Shown here: positions 1 to 11,900 of the stretch, one piece after another
Position numbering within the stretch: the stretch's first letter is position 1
How the letters are laid out: every line of letters starts with the position of its first letter
Assembly (NCBI GenBank): GCA_009602725.1
Contig: WELB01000103.1
Coordinates: 270,704-302,317, forward strand
From: Spirogloea muscicola
Lineage: Eukaryota; Streptophyta; Zygnematophyceae; Spirogloeales; Spirogloeaceae
Length of the DNA: 31,614 nt
Direction of reading: 5' to 3'
Notes under the pieces: model-generated
What the model saw: the letters and a program-made list of their open reading frames with translations, nothing else
Told to the model about the DNA's origin: nothing
Database searches by the model: none
Program-made: the position numbers and the translations under genes

Positions 1-200
1 CGCGGCGCCGCGCCTGACGGGGAGGGCCGGGGGGGGGGGGCGCCGGGGCCGGGGCGCCCGGAAGCTTCCCCCTGGCTGCCACGTCACCGCCCCCGCCCCC
101 GGGGGCTCCGCGGTTCAAGGCCCGTCTCCCACTTTCCGGCCCGTTATGATGAAGAGATACTTCATCTCTCCAATTAATTCCGAGCTGCCCTCATCACCTT
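1..200. promoter_or_regulatory. GC-rich edge segment with a bZIP-type box
   Basis: The first 130 bases are very rich in G and C and hold no convincing exon. At 77-86 the sequence read on the minus strand is TGACGTGGCA, the kind of ACGT-core box bound by plant bZIP factors. At 148-166 there is a short inverted repeat, GATGAAG and CTTCATC around a 5-base loop. This could be the end of a promoter or 5' UTR of a gene outside the window; no transcript direction can be set from what is visible. Confidence 0.22.
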
Positions 201-229
201 ACCAGGCAGTAAACCGATTCATTCGCCTC

Positions 230-2505
230 GGGCCGGCCTCTCACGGCCACTAGCTGCTGTTTCTCTCCTCGTCTGGGACTGGAGGTGGTGACACTTGTCC
301 GGCTGCCAGCCGCTCGGACCTGCGGCTGCTGACGAGGAGCTACACATTGGGCACGAGGGCTACAGCCGTCACCCTGGGTCGGCGGAGGAAGCGTGAGTGG
401 CGGTCGGCAGGGGCTGCGGCAGGGCGGCAAGGAGCGCGACCACGCAAACACTTCGCTGCGCTTGGCAAGAGAAAGAGAAAGGCGCGCGGGGCGCATGAAA
501 TGACAAGGGAGGCCAATTCAAGCCAATACACAAGAGGGGGCGGCCCGGTTTGGCAAAGCCCAGCCCAAAGCCCGAAGAAGTGAGCAAGAGAAGCTCACGG
601 GGCCGCTCGGGAGTTGGTAGCTAGACCTCCTGTGTCTAGCCGTGCTCTAGCTGCAGCCTCTGACTTTCGTCAGGGGGATTGCTTTCCGGCTGCTGGTCTT
701 TCGGATTTGCGGGCTCGTCACTCGTGCTTACGAAGTGATCAATCCTACCCAAGCTCTGAGACAGCGCTCTTGGCCCCTTCGGACATAATCAATGATAATC
801 GGGCTGGCTGTTCACAGCCCTTGCCTCCTCTGGGAGAGCCACTTCTCCTGAGTCCCGACGCTAAGAGCAGCAAAGCGAGCAGCCCGGCTTCAATGCCGCT
901 GGAACGCTTGCTCAAAAATGCAGGATGCGCCTCGCAATATGCCTGCAGCGGTCCTTAGCATTTGCCGTCCACTGGATTGCAGGTCGCGCCTTGGCTGCTG
1001 CCTCCGGATTTGTCAGGGCGACGCTTTTCCGCCCACTACTTATACTAATTTGCACTTGCTGACTCGAGGTTATTGAGCGCCTCTTGCTGACGTCTTGGAG
1101 ACTAGCGTCTCTCCTTCCGGCCCTTACAGCCCTTGTAGATTCCTTTGGGCTGGCCTCTCACAGCCACTGCTGTAAATTATAAGAGCTATTACACTTCGGA
1201 ACAGCTGCTTCTGCATTGCCTTACATTGAAGATAGACGTGAGCTCTTCCAAAGGTGGCGGGGGCGGGAAGAGCTGTTTCTTGTCTTCAGCCGCTTGCGCG
1301 ACGTGCAATCGCCAGACGCCAAAGCCAGCAACAAGTAAGCTCTTTAGTAAGTGGAGGCTAGGGCTGTGCGATAAGCAAGAAATGAAAGTGGCTGTTTAAA
1401 GGAGGCGAGGGCTGTAAGAGGCATAGCCAAGAAAATATAACAAGGTTCAACAGATCCAAAGGCGATGAACCCACACAGCCATGCAAATGCCTACGGGAAA
1501 TGGGAGCTCGGCAACCCAAATGGACAAGGTCCAAAGGGGCCGGAAATGCTCAGAATAACACGGCTACCATAAAGGTTGGTCGCTTAATAACCCCTAGTTA
1601 GCAGCAAGGTGAGCAGTTCGGCTTCAATGCGGCTGGCTCGCTCGCGCAGGTGTTCCGTATGTGCCTGGCACTCTCGCTCCAGCGTTCCCTGGCTTTTCCA
1701 GCGCACTAGCAGGCAGGCTGCACTATCGCCGCTGCTTCTAAATTCGTCGTAGTGACACTTTTTCGGCTGCAAGCTACTCTATATTGCGGCTGCTGATTAG
1801 GGGCCTTTGAGCACCCATCTGTCGGAGCGACGTAAAGATGCGTTGGTTGGACGCTTTTGGACCCTTTGAACCCTTTCCATCTTCTATTGGGCTAGCCTTT
1901 CACAGCCATCGCCCCCTTTTCAAGCTGCTTCCTTTCCTCATTGAGCTTTGGCTGCTGCTTCTGTGTTCCGCCGTGATGACCCTTGTCGGCTGCAATCTAC
2001 TCTGATCTGCGGCTGACCAGGGGCTATTGAGCTCTGCAGTAAAATTCGCGTGGCTGTGTTAGCGCTTTCAGGCCCATTCGGACCTCGTCCATTCGCCTTC
2101 CGTGCTGGCCTTGCACAGCCATCTTCTGAGATCGTTCTTCCTTCAGCTTTCCTCCTAGTCCAGCTTATCTTGGGCTGGCCTTTCATCTGTTTTTGATTGC
2201 TAGTACTCCGACTAGCCGCTGCTCAATTGGGCGACCATCCACAGATATTCCGTTTCTCTGACGTGCTACCCTCTTTCCATCTCTTCTGGACCTTGTCATT
2301 GTTCTGTGGGCTGGCCCATTGCCTTCTTCTGGGAAGAATCAGTTCTTCTAAAGTACGGCAATGGCTGTGAGAGGCCAGCACAGAGTGACTGTCCGACAAG
2401 GGGCCGGAGTTTGGGCTGGCCTCGCACCGCCATTGCCTTTCAATGGGAGAGCTTTTTCTTCTTGCGGAACAAGAAGAATGTCGCTCTCCCGAACGAGGCA
2501 AGGGC
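230..2505. repeat. Mosaic of decayed retrotransposon 3' ends and hairpin repeats
   Basis: This stretch has no intact gene. It is built of short pieces that recur elsewhere in the window. One piece encodes the tail (L)LTRGY followed by a stop: 1056-1076 (+), 1584-1604 (-) and 2013-2030 (+), with decayed forms near 326-343 and 1785. Upstream of several of these lies a second motif reading ALAAAS-FRQG (641-680; frame-broken near 985-1015 and 1940-1990). The second piece is a 20-base hairpin unit, GGGCTGGCCTCTCACAGCCC or close, at 801-820, 1147-1165, 1889-1907, 2102-2120, 2363-2381 and 2413-2431. Two such units face each other at about 2413-2510. I read the whole as nested, diverged 3' ends of non-LTR retrotransposons. 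Confidence 0.6.
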
Positions 2506-3850
2506 CTGTGGGCTTGCTGAACAGCTCTACCGCGGACTCCAGACTCCAACAGGCTCTCATGGCCTGGTGGACCACCTCGAACAATTCTCCACGGCGGCGG
2601 CCATCCTCCAGTGTACCCTTCCCCACAGCAAAGGCGGCCTTGGGTGCCGTCCACTGGCTCGCCTGTCCCGAGCAGCTCACCTGGGGTACTGGGCCCAAGT
2701 GGCCTCCACTATCTCCAGTCGCTTCACCCTGAGGGGCCAGGCTGTGTTAGCACCCGCCATAGCCGGCGTTGCAACAGGGAACCTGCCCTTCCAGCTTTCT
2801 CTTACCGCAGCACTACGTGACCTCTCGCGCTCCTTACCAACACTTGCAGAGGGTCATGCAGATTTGCGGCATGGGCACGCTGTTCCGACAGGAAAGGCGC
2901 AGGTCCATTACACTCACGCTGCGGACGTGCAGGCCGCCTTTGAACTGAACGGACTGCTCAAGGACGATGGACGTGGCCTCACCCGGCTTCTTTCCATCAG
3001 CTCCCAGGGCGCGTCCGAGTGGCTAAATGCTCTGCCGCTACACGAGTCCCTTCGGCTCTCGGACAACCTGTTTCGTACAGCGCTTCATGACCACCTCGGC
3101 CTCCCCCCCTTTTGCTTGGCTGGCATCCGCCAGTGCGAGTGTGGCCATATTGCTGACAAGCTCGCTCCAGCTGCGCACAGGCTGAGGTGTGTTGAGGGGG
3201 GTGAGCGCATTGCCTCCCACGACTTACTCAGGGATACTATGTTTGGAGTTGTGCGAGAGGCGGGGTATCATCCGGCCATGGAGGTGTCCGGCATCATGCC
3301 AATCTCCACAAGGTGCGGCAAGCCATACGTGCGGCGTCTGGACGAGGTCGCCACCTCCCGGTGCGGTGGACCTCGCCTGCTCCTGGACGTGGTACTCATT
3401 GACGCAAACCGGAGCACCCGTGTCAACCGTCTGGCTGGGCCACGTCCAGCGCGGAGCGCAAGAAGGAGCGGCACTACAAGGATCACCCCCACGGAGACCA
3501 CTTCTATCCGTGTGCCATGGATATCTACGGAGGCTACGGCATGAATTGGTCCTCCTTCATCCAGCATCTGGCCCGGCTGGTTGACACGCGTCGTCAAGTC
3601 GGGGGGGCAGCTTGGGCCATACCAGCGTTCCGCAGGCATTAGTTGCAATTCAGAGAATGCATGCAGCTTTCGCTTAGTTTGCAGCGCTTGCAAGCTCTGG
3701 CTCTTCATCAGCGTGCAGGGTGCGCTCTAAGTCAGGCCACCGGCTTACATGGCGGTGCTCCGGCTTTCCACGCTAGCTTGTCGGATATATACTGTGCATT
3801 GACTGCTGCATGCAACTTCTTTCTATACCATGCATACAGAGGCAAATATG
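2506..3850 (+). pseudogene. Non-LTR retrotransposon C-terminal ORF fragment, frameshifted (copy 1)
   Basis: An open frame runs from the dispersed repeat into a region recognisable as the C-terminal part of a LINE-type polyprotein, after the reverse transcriptase. Motifs in order are GGLGCR (about 2635), LPFQLSL (about 2785), LGLPPFCLAG (about 3097), a zinc-knuckle-like C-x-C-x11-H-x3-C (3134-3190), LLRDTM (about 3226) and LLLDVVLIDA (about 3380), where a restriction-like endonuclease domain would lie. The frame breaks between about 3436 and 3455. A different frame then continues cleanly to a TAG at 3640-3642, with the stretch HGDHFYPCAMDIYGGYGMNW. Past the stop, 3658-3790 still encodes the tail seen in copy 2 (LQRLQALALHQRAG, then SLSDIY). 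The 5' part, with the reverse transcriptase, is absent. A dead, 5'-truncated copy is the simplest reading; assignment to an RLE-bearing class is inference. Confidence 0.7.
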
Positions 3851-4799
3851 AGAGGTAAGTATGAGAGTGGGTAGCCCCTCCGGCTACAGGTTGTCCAGTC
3901 CGCAGGTCTGGTACTGTGCAGGACATCAGGTAGTCACTTGCAAACAACTTCTAAGCATAAGTCAGTCACAGACTCTTAAGTTTTCCATTGACACGGCAAC
4001 TACTTTGAGGAGATGAGAGTACCATGTCTCACTAAGGCCTGTCATTACATTGGGGTTACAAAGGAGGGAGGGCGTCCATGGTCCTGTGAGAGACATTATT
4101 GTTCAGATCAAGAGAATAGCTTAAGTTGAGCTTCGGTTGACCATGCTAACTGCTGCACATTGCCGGCAGATTGCCACCAAGAGACCATCGAAATCATCGA
4201 GTGTCCACCGTGTGTGTGTATAGACACAGTAGTATGATCAAAGTCTTGCTGCTACCATGATCACTGTGAATTTGTCAGATAGGGCGCAGCATTGGACAAA
4301 GACAAATCCGAGATGTCCTCAATATCTGGCCAAGGCAGGTGCAATCATTCGCCCTTCCAGTAGCTGCAATGGGCTAGCCTCAAAGTTACACAATTGCTGG
4401 GTTGAGAAGGTGTCAGTCTAGGAGCGGGGGCTTCTGCGTCTGCTGATCAGGCTGCTTAAGCAGTGCACTGTGCTTCATCTCCTGCACATGCACATGCAGG
4501 CGTGATAGCCCATAAGTCAGGTATTGAGGTCAAGCATAGGCTTGTAGGGGATTAGGGATGAGTATCCCCGTGGAATGCCTGCCACAGCATCGGGGAGGTG
4601 CGCCCAGCACATACATTGAGGTAATAACCTGCTATCTCCTCCAGGACACAGAGACCAAGCAACTGTACATCACATGCATCTTCAAGTGGCCCGTCAAGGC
4701 TCGTCTACAACCATCTGCCTGGCGGCTATTTGCCAAAGGCAGTACAGCAAATAGCAAGACGCTTTGGAGATGCTTATAGCATGGGGAGCTGTTTACACT
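3851..4799. other. No gene seen
   Basis: No exon chain, RNA gene or strong repeat can be recognised here. The open frames are short and lack family motifs. The sequence is less GC-rich than the flanking repeat mosaics. It may be intergenic DNA or old transposon sequence beyond recognition. Confidence 0.5.
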
Positions 4800-6345
4800 G
4801 TGCAGCTCACCCGTGGGTACTAATGTCACTTTGTTACCTTAGGCACCTTAGCACAGGGCTCCGTTTCATGTAGCCTTGTTTAACCTGCACTACATTCTGC
4901 CTGAACAATAAATTGGCTTGAATAGGCCTCCCTTTTCTTTCATGCGCTCCGCGCGCCTTCTCTCTTGCGGGAGAACTTGCGGTCCTCGGGGCCCATGGGT
5001 TGAAGGGCCTCCTCGATGCCAGGGCTGTCGTGACGGCGCTCGTGGGGCCCTCCATGGTGGCGCCGCCGGCTCCGCGCCCGGCCCACGCCCGAGCCGGCTC
5101 GCCTGCCGCGCCACCTTCAACGGCCTCAGCCCCCAGCAGGCCTCTCACGGCCTCCGATCCCTTGCCTCGGGCTCCAAGGTCCAAGGTCCTAGGAATGTAG
5201 GGTCTAGGGATCTGGAAATAACCCCTAGATCGAACTCTGTACCCTTTGTGCCTGAGCTTTAACATCCCCCAACTAATTCAGACGCCTCGTCCAGCGACAT
5301 ATCAACTCCTCGGTGTGGCCAACAACACCTGCCCCATGGGACGAGCAGCCCATGGTCCAGCCCTCGCACTCGGCCCTTACTCGCGGCTCTTCTCTATGGG
5401 CGAGCACTTTCTTACTCGTGGGTACTAAGCTTCCATCTGAACCAGCGCTGCCAAATTGACTGGTGACTGTGAAAGTCCAGCCCAAAGGATTGGACAAGGT
5501 CTGAAGGGGCCGGATGGGGCAAGAAGGAAGAAAGTGCTCGCCCATAGAGAAGAGGGGCTGGCAAAGTTAGCCCGAAAAGAGTGGACAATGTCCAAAGCCA
5601 AAGAAAAGAAGAAGTGGCTCTCCCAATGGGGGCAAGGGCTGTGAGAAGCCAACCCGAAAAGAATTGACAAGTTTCGAAGGGGCCAAACTACGAGCTAAGC
5701 AGCGACTGTGGGGCCTGAAGAGGCTATGGCAGAAGGGGGGAAGGATGGACCACTCAGTAGTTACGAGTAAGGAGCCTCGCAACCGACAGAAAGAAAAGAG
5801 GTGCCGATAAAAGGACTACACCTCAAAACACTACAGAACGCAAGACGATGCAATAGGAAGGTCAGTACCCGCGAGTGAGCAACATCAGGTCGAAAGTAGC
5901 TCGCTGCAGGGAAAGAGGCACTCCGCCGAGACCCAGAGGCGGCAGCCATAGCACAGCCTGCTCGCGTGTGGACGGCGTAGGCAAGGGAGCGTCTTGCAAA
6001 ATGTTGGGAGTATCTTGCAGAAAGCAAGATACTAAATCGCAAAGACGGCAGCAAGGGTGCTCTCAGTAACCTCTGGTCAGTAACTGCATGCCAGGATAGC
6101 TAGCGGGCGGAAAGACGTTGCCCTGACGGAACCCGGCGGCAGCAGCCAAAACGCGGCCTGTACGCAAGTGGACATCTGCAGTCGTCTCGTGTCTAGCTGT
6201 GTTTCTTTTTTGCACTTCGCACTCCGGCTCCTTCAGACCTTGTCCATTCCTTAGGAAATTTCGTACATTTGAAACAAACGAAGGCCAAATGGCCAAGTAC
6301 AAAGGCGAACACATCTTAAGACCTACATAACCTACAGTGGATTGA
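4800..6345. repeat. Second cluster of retrotransposon tails and hairpin units
   Basis: LTRGY-plus-stop tails occur at 4806-4823 (+), 5411-5428 (+) and 6063-6083 (-), with a variant LTRNY-stop at 5754-5771 (-). Upstream of the minus-strand tails the related peptides AAAAGFRQG (about 6121-6160) and AAASGSRRSASFPAAS (about 5895-5965) can be read. Hairpin units lie at 5465-5483 and 5636-5655, each within a longer unit of roughly 80-90 bases that alternates a run like GACAAGGTCTGAAGGGGCCGG with AAGAAGTGGCTCTCCCAATG. A third module, TCATGCGCTCCGCGCGCC, lies at 4940-4957. The GC-rich stretch 4980-5170 has an open frame on the minus strand with no recognisable domain. Confidence 0.55.
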
Positions 6346-6350
6346 CCCGC

Positions 6351-7468
6351 TCAGAAACCACGGGTCAAAACATATAGGTCGCTGACCGATGCCTGGATAC
6401 TAGATGGCAGATACGAAGCCCTTCTGCCACCAACTAGAGCTCGCCCAGCTTTCTGGTGCAAAGCATTAGCCTGAGCACGCTGCACAGAGGCCGAAACTCG
6501 TCGTCGCAACAACGACAGATAAGCAGCTGGCAAGCCCATCTCAGCCGGGAACACATCTGCATGTCGTGTGTAACCTAGATTGGCTATGTTTTGAAGGAGA
6601 GTAAGGAAACGAGGACCTTTTGTTCAGCACTGCCCACTGCGTGGCCAGCGATGTGTGTCGATGCTGGACCTTTATAGGCCTCCGTAACCACAATATCGAC
6701 CAAAGCCCTTGGTCCTCCACCAGGTTGCACGCCCACAATGTCAAGTGTGCGGCGATGATGACGTCCCTGGGCATCCGTGGTGATAGGCATGATGTTGTTC
6801 ACTTCCACGACCGCACGGTACCTGGCGTAACGCATCAAACCCGCCAGAGCATCACGGAGGAGGTTGTGGATGCCCACCACTTCTGGTCCAGTGGGGCATC
6901 GCAGCATGTGAGTGGCGAGCTCAGCACTCTCTGCACGGAAGCCGCACTCGCACTGGCGCACCCCAATCAGGCAGTTAGGTGGGAGGCCGAGCAAGAGTTG
7001 AAGCAACGTCCGAAAGGCCTCGGAGCTGATGCTGAAGGTGCTGGCCACGGCGTGTGAGGTGATCCAGTCTGTGGCTCCAGGTGTGGCGAGGGAAGTAAGT
7101 CTTGCCAGGCTCCTTGGATTGTTGTGAATCTCTGGCAGCCTCCTCAAGCTTCTGCGGCGCTCATCTTCCACTGCCGTAACCAGTCTGGATTGTGCCCCTC
7201 TATCCGAAGCTTGGGCGAGGGCGGAGAATGGCGTGAGTAGGGGTTGTATAGAGGGGAAAGAGCCGATTGCCGAGTCACGGATGCTCCTCAGATCCGCTTG
7301 GAAGGGTAAGGAGCCTTCCTCCACGTTGCGTACGGGATCGTGGAGGCAAGGGAAGCGCATGGGAAGCATAGAGGCGATCTGGTGCCAGCAGCCCAGGAAG
7401 GCTGCTTGCGCCGTCTGCTCCAACGACCGGCAGCCAGGGCCGCCCAAGGGCTGGCCTCTCACAGCCAC
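6351..7468 (-). pseudogene. Non-LTR retrotransposon C-terminal ORF fragment, frameshifted (copy 2)
   Basis: This minus-strand copy is homologous to, but clearly diverged from, the copy at 2506-3850. The open frame 6584-7468 carries GGPGCRSLEQTAQ, SLPFQADL, LLGLPPNCLIGVRQCECG, the same spacing C-x-C-x11-H-x3-C, then LLRDALAGL, RRTLDIVGV and ALVDIVVTEA. The last two fit the acidic core positions of a restriction-like endonuclease domain (inference). The frame is lost just after GSAEQ, near 6610. The true C-terminus continues in another frame at 6554-6351 (NALHQKAGRALVGG, then SVSDLYVLTRGF and stop). At its 5' end the ORF is cut exactly where a hairpin repeat begins (7448-7466), so the reverse transcriptase is missing. 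No intact reading frame remains; the element cannot be autonomous. Confidence 0.72.
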
Positions 7469-7690
7469 CAGTCAGTCTGGCCGCGCTTTCAGTTTATTCG
7501 GCACTTTTTGGCTCTTTGGATCTTGTCCTATGCTTTTGTAAGGCCAGAATTGGCCTCCCTCTCAATGTCATGCGCACCGCGCACCTTTCTCTCTGGGCTG
7601 GCCTTTCCCAGCCCTTACCCTCTCTGGGCGAGCAAATCCTTAGCCACGGCCTGCTCTAGGACCCAGTGTTTGCACTGGCTGTGGTGAGGC
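7448..7690. repeat. Hairpin units and CATGCG module
   Basis: Two hairpin units, 7448-7466 and 7595-7614, flank a copy of the module TCATGCGCACCGCGCACC (7568-7585). The same order of parts, in either orientation, is found near 14130-14350 and 28500-29210. This marks the 5' junction of the retrotransposon fragment at 6351-7468. Confidence 0.55.
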
Positions 7691-8996
7691 GACTGACGGG
7701 CCCCTGGGACAGGCAAGTGAGGAAGAGGCTTCCCAGTGCAAGCGGCTGCAAGACTGAAGACCGACATGATTCGACTTGCGGGCTGCAAAGCTGCTCACCT
7801 GCAGCACATCGGCAGCTAAGCGCTATAGCCTAGGGTTGCATGGCGCGTGACTGCTCCCGCAACTGGAGCTACAGCCGTAAAAGTGCGACTCTATCTAGCG
7901 TTCTCAGCTGTCCGCAGATCATGCACAGGCCACCAGTGCCCCATCTTGAGGGAGCCATGTAGACGTGTGACATCGAGATTGCTTAGGCCTTATCCCAGTG
8001 GGAACACAGGCACAGGCATCATCAGGCAGTCAGCAAAATTTGCGGCAGCCATAAGACACGGCTGAGAACACGAAATGGCTCTCGCAGAGGGATGCTGTGG
8101 GCCAACACAAGGGCCAATGTGAAAACAGTCACAGTAGGTGAGGGGCACAAGAAGGGAGCCACGGGGCACAAGACGACAGCCACTTGTGAGCCGGACGTAT
8201 TTGTAGAGACCTTGTTGCGCCTGCAGGTGTGAGTTGCCAGCAAAGCCATCTTGCCACATCCGATCACATCAGTGGCAGGTTGGTCTGCCTTGCGCTTGTG
8301 GATGTATGCGCACGCTCTGAGCTGGACGCTACGGCAGCGCATGCTGTTCACTGCAACGAAACCGGAGCAATTGACCAGATGTGCAAAGCAATACAGCTGT
8401 GAAATGCAACCACGTGGGTTGCCAGTTGATTGGCTTTGCAGGAGTGCGTCCTCTTTCTTTCAAGCACCACTAGGTTTGCGCATCCTAGAGCCTCTTTGTG
8501 CCTTGTGGAGCTTCTTCACAGGCAAGAAGTTGCAGTGAGCCCTTAAGTGGCATGACTAACCCTTCTGTAGCTCTACATGCTGATCAAGTCTTCATTGTGC
8601 TGCACCAGGTCAACATACACAGTACACGCCTGCAACCCATTTTTACGGATTTTGTAGCAGCATGGACGCGGATAATAACTGACTCAACCCCTCGAAGTCA
8701 CGCAACATTCACACGTTGTGATACCTATCGTCATCTTCTGACATAGATGGAACTGCAAAAGCAGCAGACATGGCGGGTCCCCATTAGACTAGCGAAATTA
8801 CGAGGAGGCCAGGATCGTGCAGGGCACTAGACTACTGAAGCAGCCGCCCTTAAGCAAACATTGTACTGCAACTTGCGATGCCATGGAAGTGCCAGGACGC
8901 ATTGAGCACATTGGCCTTCAAATGTGCTGCACAATGAGCTGACGGAAGAACTGTGATCCACTGCCATTACTACCTGTTGTACTGGCCTACGACACA
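7691..8996. other. No gene seen; downstream flank of the BET gene
   Basis: I find no exon, tRNA or known repeat here. Open frames exist on both strands but none shows a domain or a coherent exon chain. The right end holds the 3' UTR of the minus-strand bromodomain gene, whose stop is at 8997. Confidence 0.5.
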
Positions 8997-11900
8997 CTAG
9001 GAAGCATCTACACTGACGGCCTCTGGCTGTTCAGGTCTATCCTCGTTTGCACTCTTGGCCCCATCATCTGCCACCACCTTCAGGGTCTTGTGCAAGTCAC
9101 CAGGCTTGTCATCCTCTCTTATATGAGCCAGAATGGAACTGCCCAGCTCGCCTCTGTGCTCGTCAAGCCCCTCGGGCACCGGAGACTGGGAATGCTCCCA
9201 ATCATCATGCGCCTTTGCCGGTGCATTGCCAGAAGCAGACTGCGACAATGGGACCACGTGCACACCTTGCTCACTTGCAGCTGCTGACATTGCCTGCTCT
9301 TTGGCCAGAAGCTCAACATCTGCTGCAGCCGCTGTTGGCAACTCAGCCTTAGAAGCACTGGGTGCTGCCCCCATGTCCCTTTCTGCTGTATCTGCAACAA
9401 CAGCAATGTCTACAGACGGGCCACCGCCCTCAGAACTCTCCTCAACAGTGCCACCAGAGCTGGCGGCATCGAGCTTGTGAACCCCCTTTGCGGGAAGCCT
9501 GTGCACCGCCGCAAGAGTCTCCACTGCCAGGATCTTCTCGTCGGCGGCCAACGCCAACTCAGGCTGCTCTGCAAATGGCGCAGCATCCTCGCCTACCATC
9601 TTACTTGCTTGCGAGGCTGACAGCGAGACCAATGTGTCCACCTCTCGCATCTCCTCGGCTGTAAGCTTTGCTGCGCTTGCCTCCTTTGACTCTAGACCAG
9701 CCTGTGCAGCAGAGACCATTTCTCCAGCGGCTTCCACCAAATGCTGCTCAACGCCATCCTGCCTCGCTAAGTGCAGCGGGGAATCTGCTGTGTGGCCTGC
9801 AGCCTCTGCTTGCAGACCCTCCGGCTCAACGACAGGTGCCACCAAAGAGACGGGCGCACGTCTTGCTTGCGCCTCTTCTACCATGAGCTTGTCTTCCAAA
9901 CCCAAGCCCTGCAGAGGAGCGGAATCTGTGCCTCCTTCGGCCACGACATTGGAGGAATCCAGATCATGCACTGGCTCCTCCGGAGTAGAGAAAGTCAGGG
10001 CAGACCGTGAGGCGAGGCCCGAGTCCATCACCTCTGGATTGTCGACAGGCCCTGCTCTGCTTGCCGGAGGCGAGCCATTTGATGGGTAGCTTTCCATGAC
10101 GCCTCTTTCTAATGCGACTGCTCCGGTAGCTGTTGTTGTAGCGGCCGCCATTTCGCCCTGCTTCTGCACCTCCTGGCTTTCACCGCTGTCTAGGACCGAC
10201 CCTGAGTCAGTGCCAAGCCCCGCAAGCAGCTCAGCTGGCCTCACAGTCGCAGCCTTCTGAGAGCCCTCCTTGTGGCTCCAGGCCTCGCCATCCTCCTCAT
10301 GTATCATCCCCTCCTCTGGCTCATCCTGGTCATCGTCTTGCAGCAACGCGCCAGCGCCGATCTCTCCTTCCTCCTCCTCATCCTCAGCCTCGCCAACCTC
10401 CTCCTCGTCCTCCATGAGCTGCAACCCCAGCTGCTGCATGACGTTGGTCCCATTACCAGTAGTAAATGTCGGGAGGATTGCCTCGGCCTCCTCCTCATCG
10501 GGCGACGAAACCTCCGGGGTGGGCTCCAGCTCCACCTTGTGTGGCGGCGCCCACGTGCTCGCGCCATTCCGCAGCTTCTGCAGCTCGTCAAGCACGCGCA
10601 CATTCTCGTCGATCTCCACCGTTCGCTCCATCTGAAATACGCCAAGCCGCATTTCAAGCATTAGATGACAGGCTTGCTACTGAATGACACTCAGCTCATT
10701 CAGCTATAATCTTCAAGTCACAAGCTCTTGGTATACATGGTGCAGGCAACAACGCGAGATGGACACTTTTTTCTCAACCAAGGTGTCAGACTGTTTCAGT
10801 CAATAAGCACAGCCTATCAGCGAGGAAGAAGCTGCTGTGGGTCTGTCTCTTGCCAGATGTAATGCCTGGCGTTGCTTGTCCCGCTCCTCCTCCCTCCTGC
10901 GCTTGGCTTCAAGTGCAGCCTCCTGCTCCTGCCGCCGTCGAGCAGCTACTGCTGCTTGTGCCTCAGCGTGCAGCCGCGCTTTTTCTGCATTGAGGTGCCA
11001 GGCAAAAGCAAGTGGCTAAATGTCAACGCTGAAAACAGCTGCTTCACTTAGCAGCAAGGATGCAAATGAGCTACTTTCAGTCAGCATCTTTGTCCAAGTA
11101 CGAGACACTTAAGAAGGCGTGCAACCTTCTCTTTGCCTTCTCTCCATCTCATCCTTCTCCTTCCTCAGCTTCTCAGGATCCACCTTCTCGCGCTGTGTGA
11201 ATCACACGACGGAAAAAATCATGTTGCTTGGTCCAAAACATTTGTCAAGGAGACGCACAGCCCACCTCATGCATCCCTCAAATGCGTGATGCTGAAGCAA
11301 CGGGAGGGGCATCGCTGTGGCAATACCTTCATTGACAACGTTGGTTGCAGCTTCTTCTCCTGCGCCTTGATGATGCTGTCGGCATATTTGCCTCGTAGCA
11401 GCGCAGCTCTCCTGGCACTCTCAGGAGAGAGCTGGGCTGCTGACAACCCTGATCTCAACAAGGAGGGGAGCAGCAGCAGTCGCGCTTAATTTTGACAAAG
11501 CAATGTGGCGCTTTTCCACAGTGTCTCTGAAACAGAGCGCAGAATATCTGCTCGCCTCGCCTTATGACAAGCCCTGCCTTACTTTGACAAGTAAATATGT
11601 ATGCGCAAAGGCAGAGCGGGCTCCGTATCTTACGCGCTGGGTCAGGATTGTTAAGCTCCGAGCCCAGTCCTCTGGCCAATGCTTCTGGTCCACCAATTGC
11701 ATCAGCTGCTGGTCCGGTTGCCACCTCCGACACCTCCGTGGCTCCTCTGTTTTTTGTCTCACCATCGGCTAGTGGCCCTGCATGCATCCCCAAGAGCAAG
11801 AGCAGAATCAACTCTCAAGTTGCTCATCTGGTAGTGATAGCCGTCATTCCTGAAGAGCAGATTCGGTGTCAAAGTGACGCATTGGTGCTGCTTGACCATC

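Noticed and set aside
4834-5265. GC-rich minus-strand frame of 143 codons
   Set aside because: Composition-driven; it includes the CATGCG repeat module and has no recognisable domain.
6620-7057. 145-codon plus-strand frame
   Set aside because: Antisense shadow of the retrotransposon ORF on the minus strand.
9047-10664. Plus-strand frames opposite the long acidic BET exon
   Set aside because: Low-complexity shadows (Ser/Leu-rich) of the acidic, Ala-rich coding strand.
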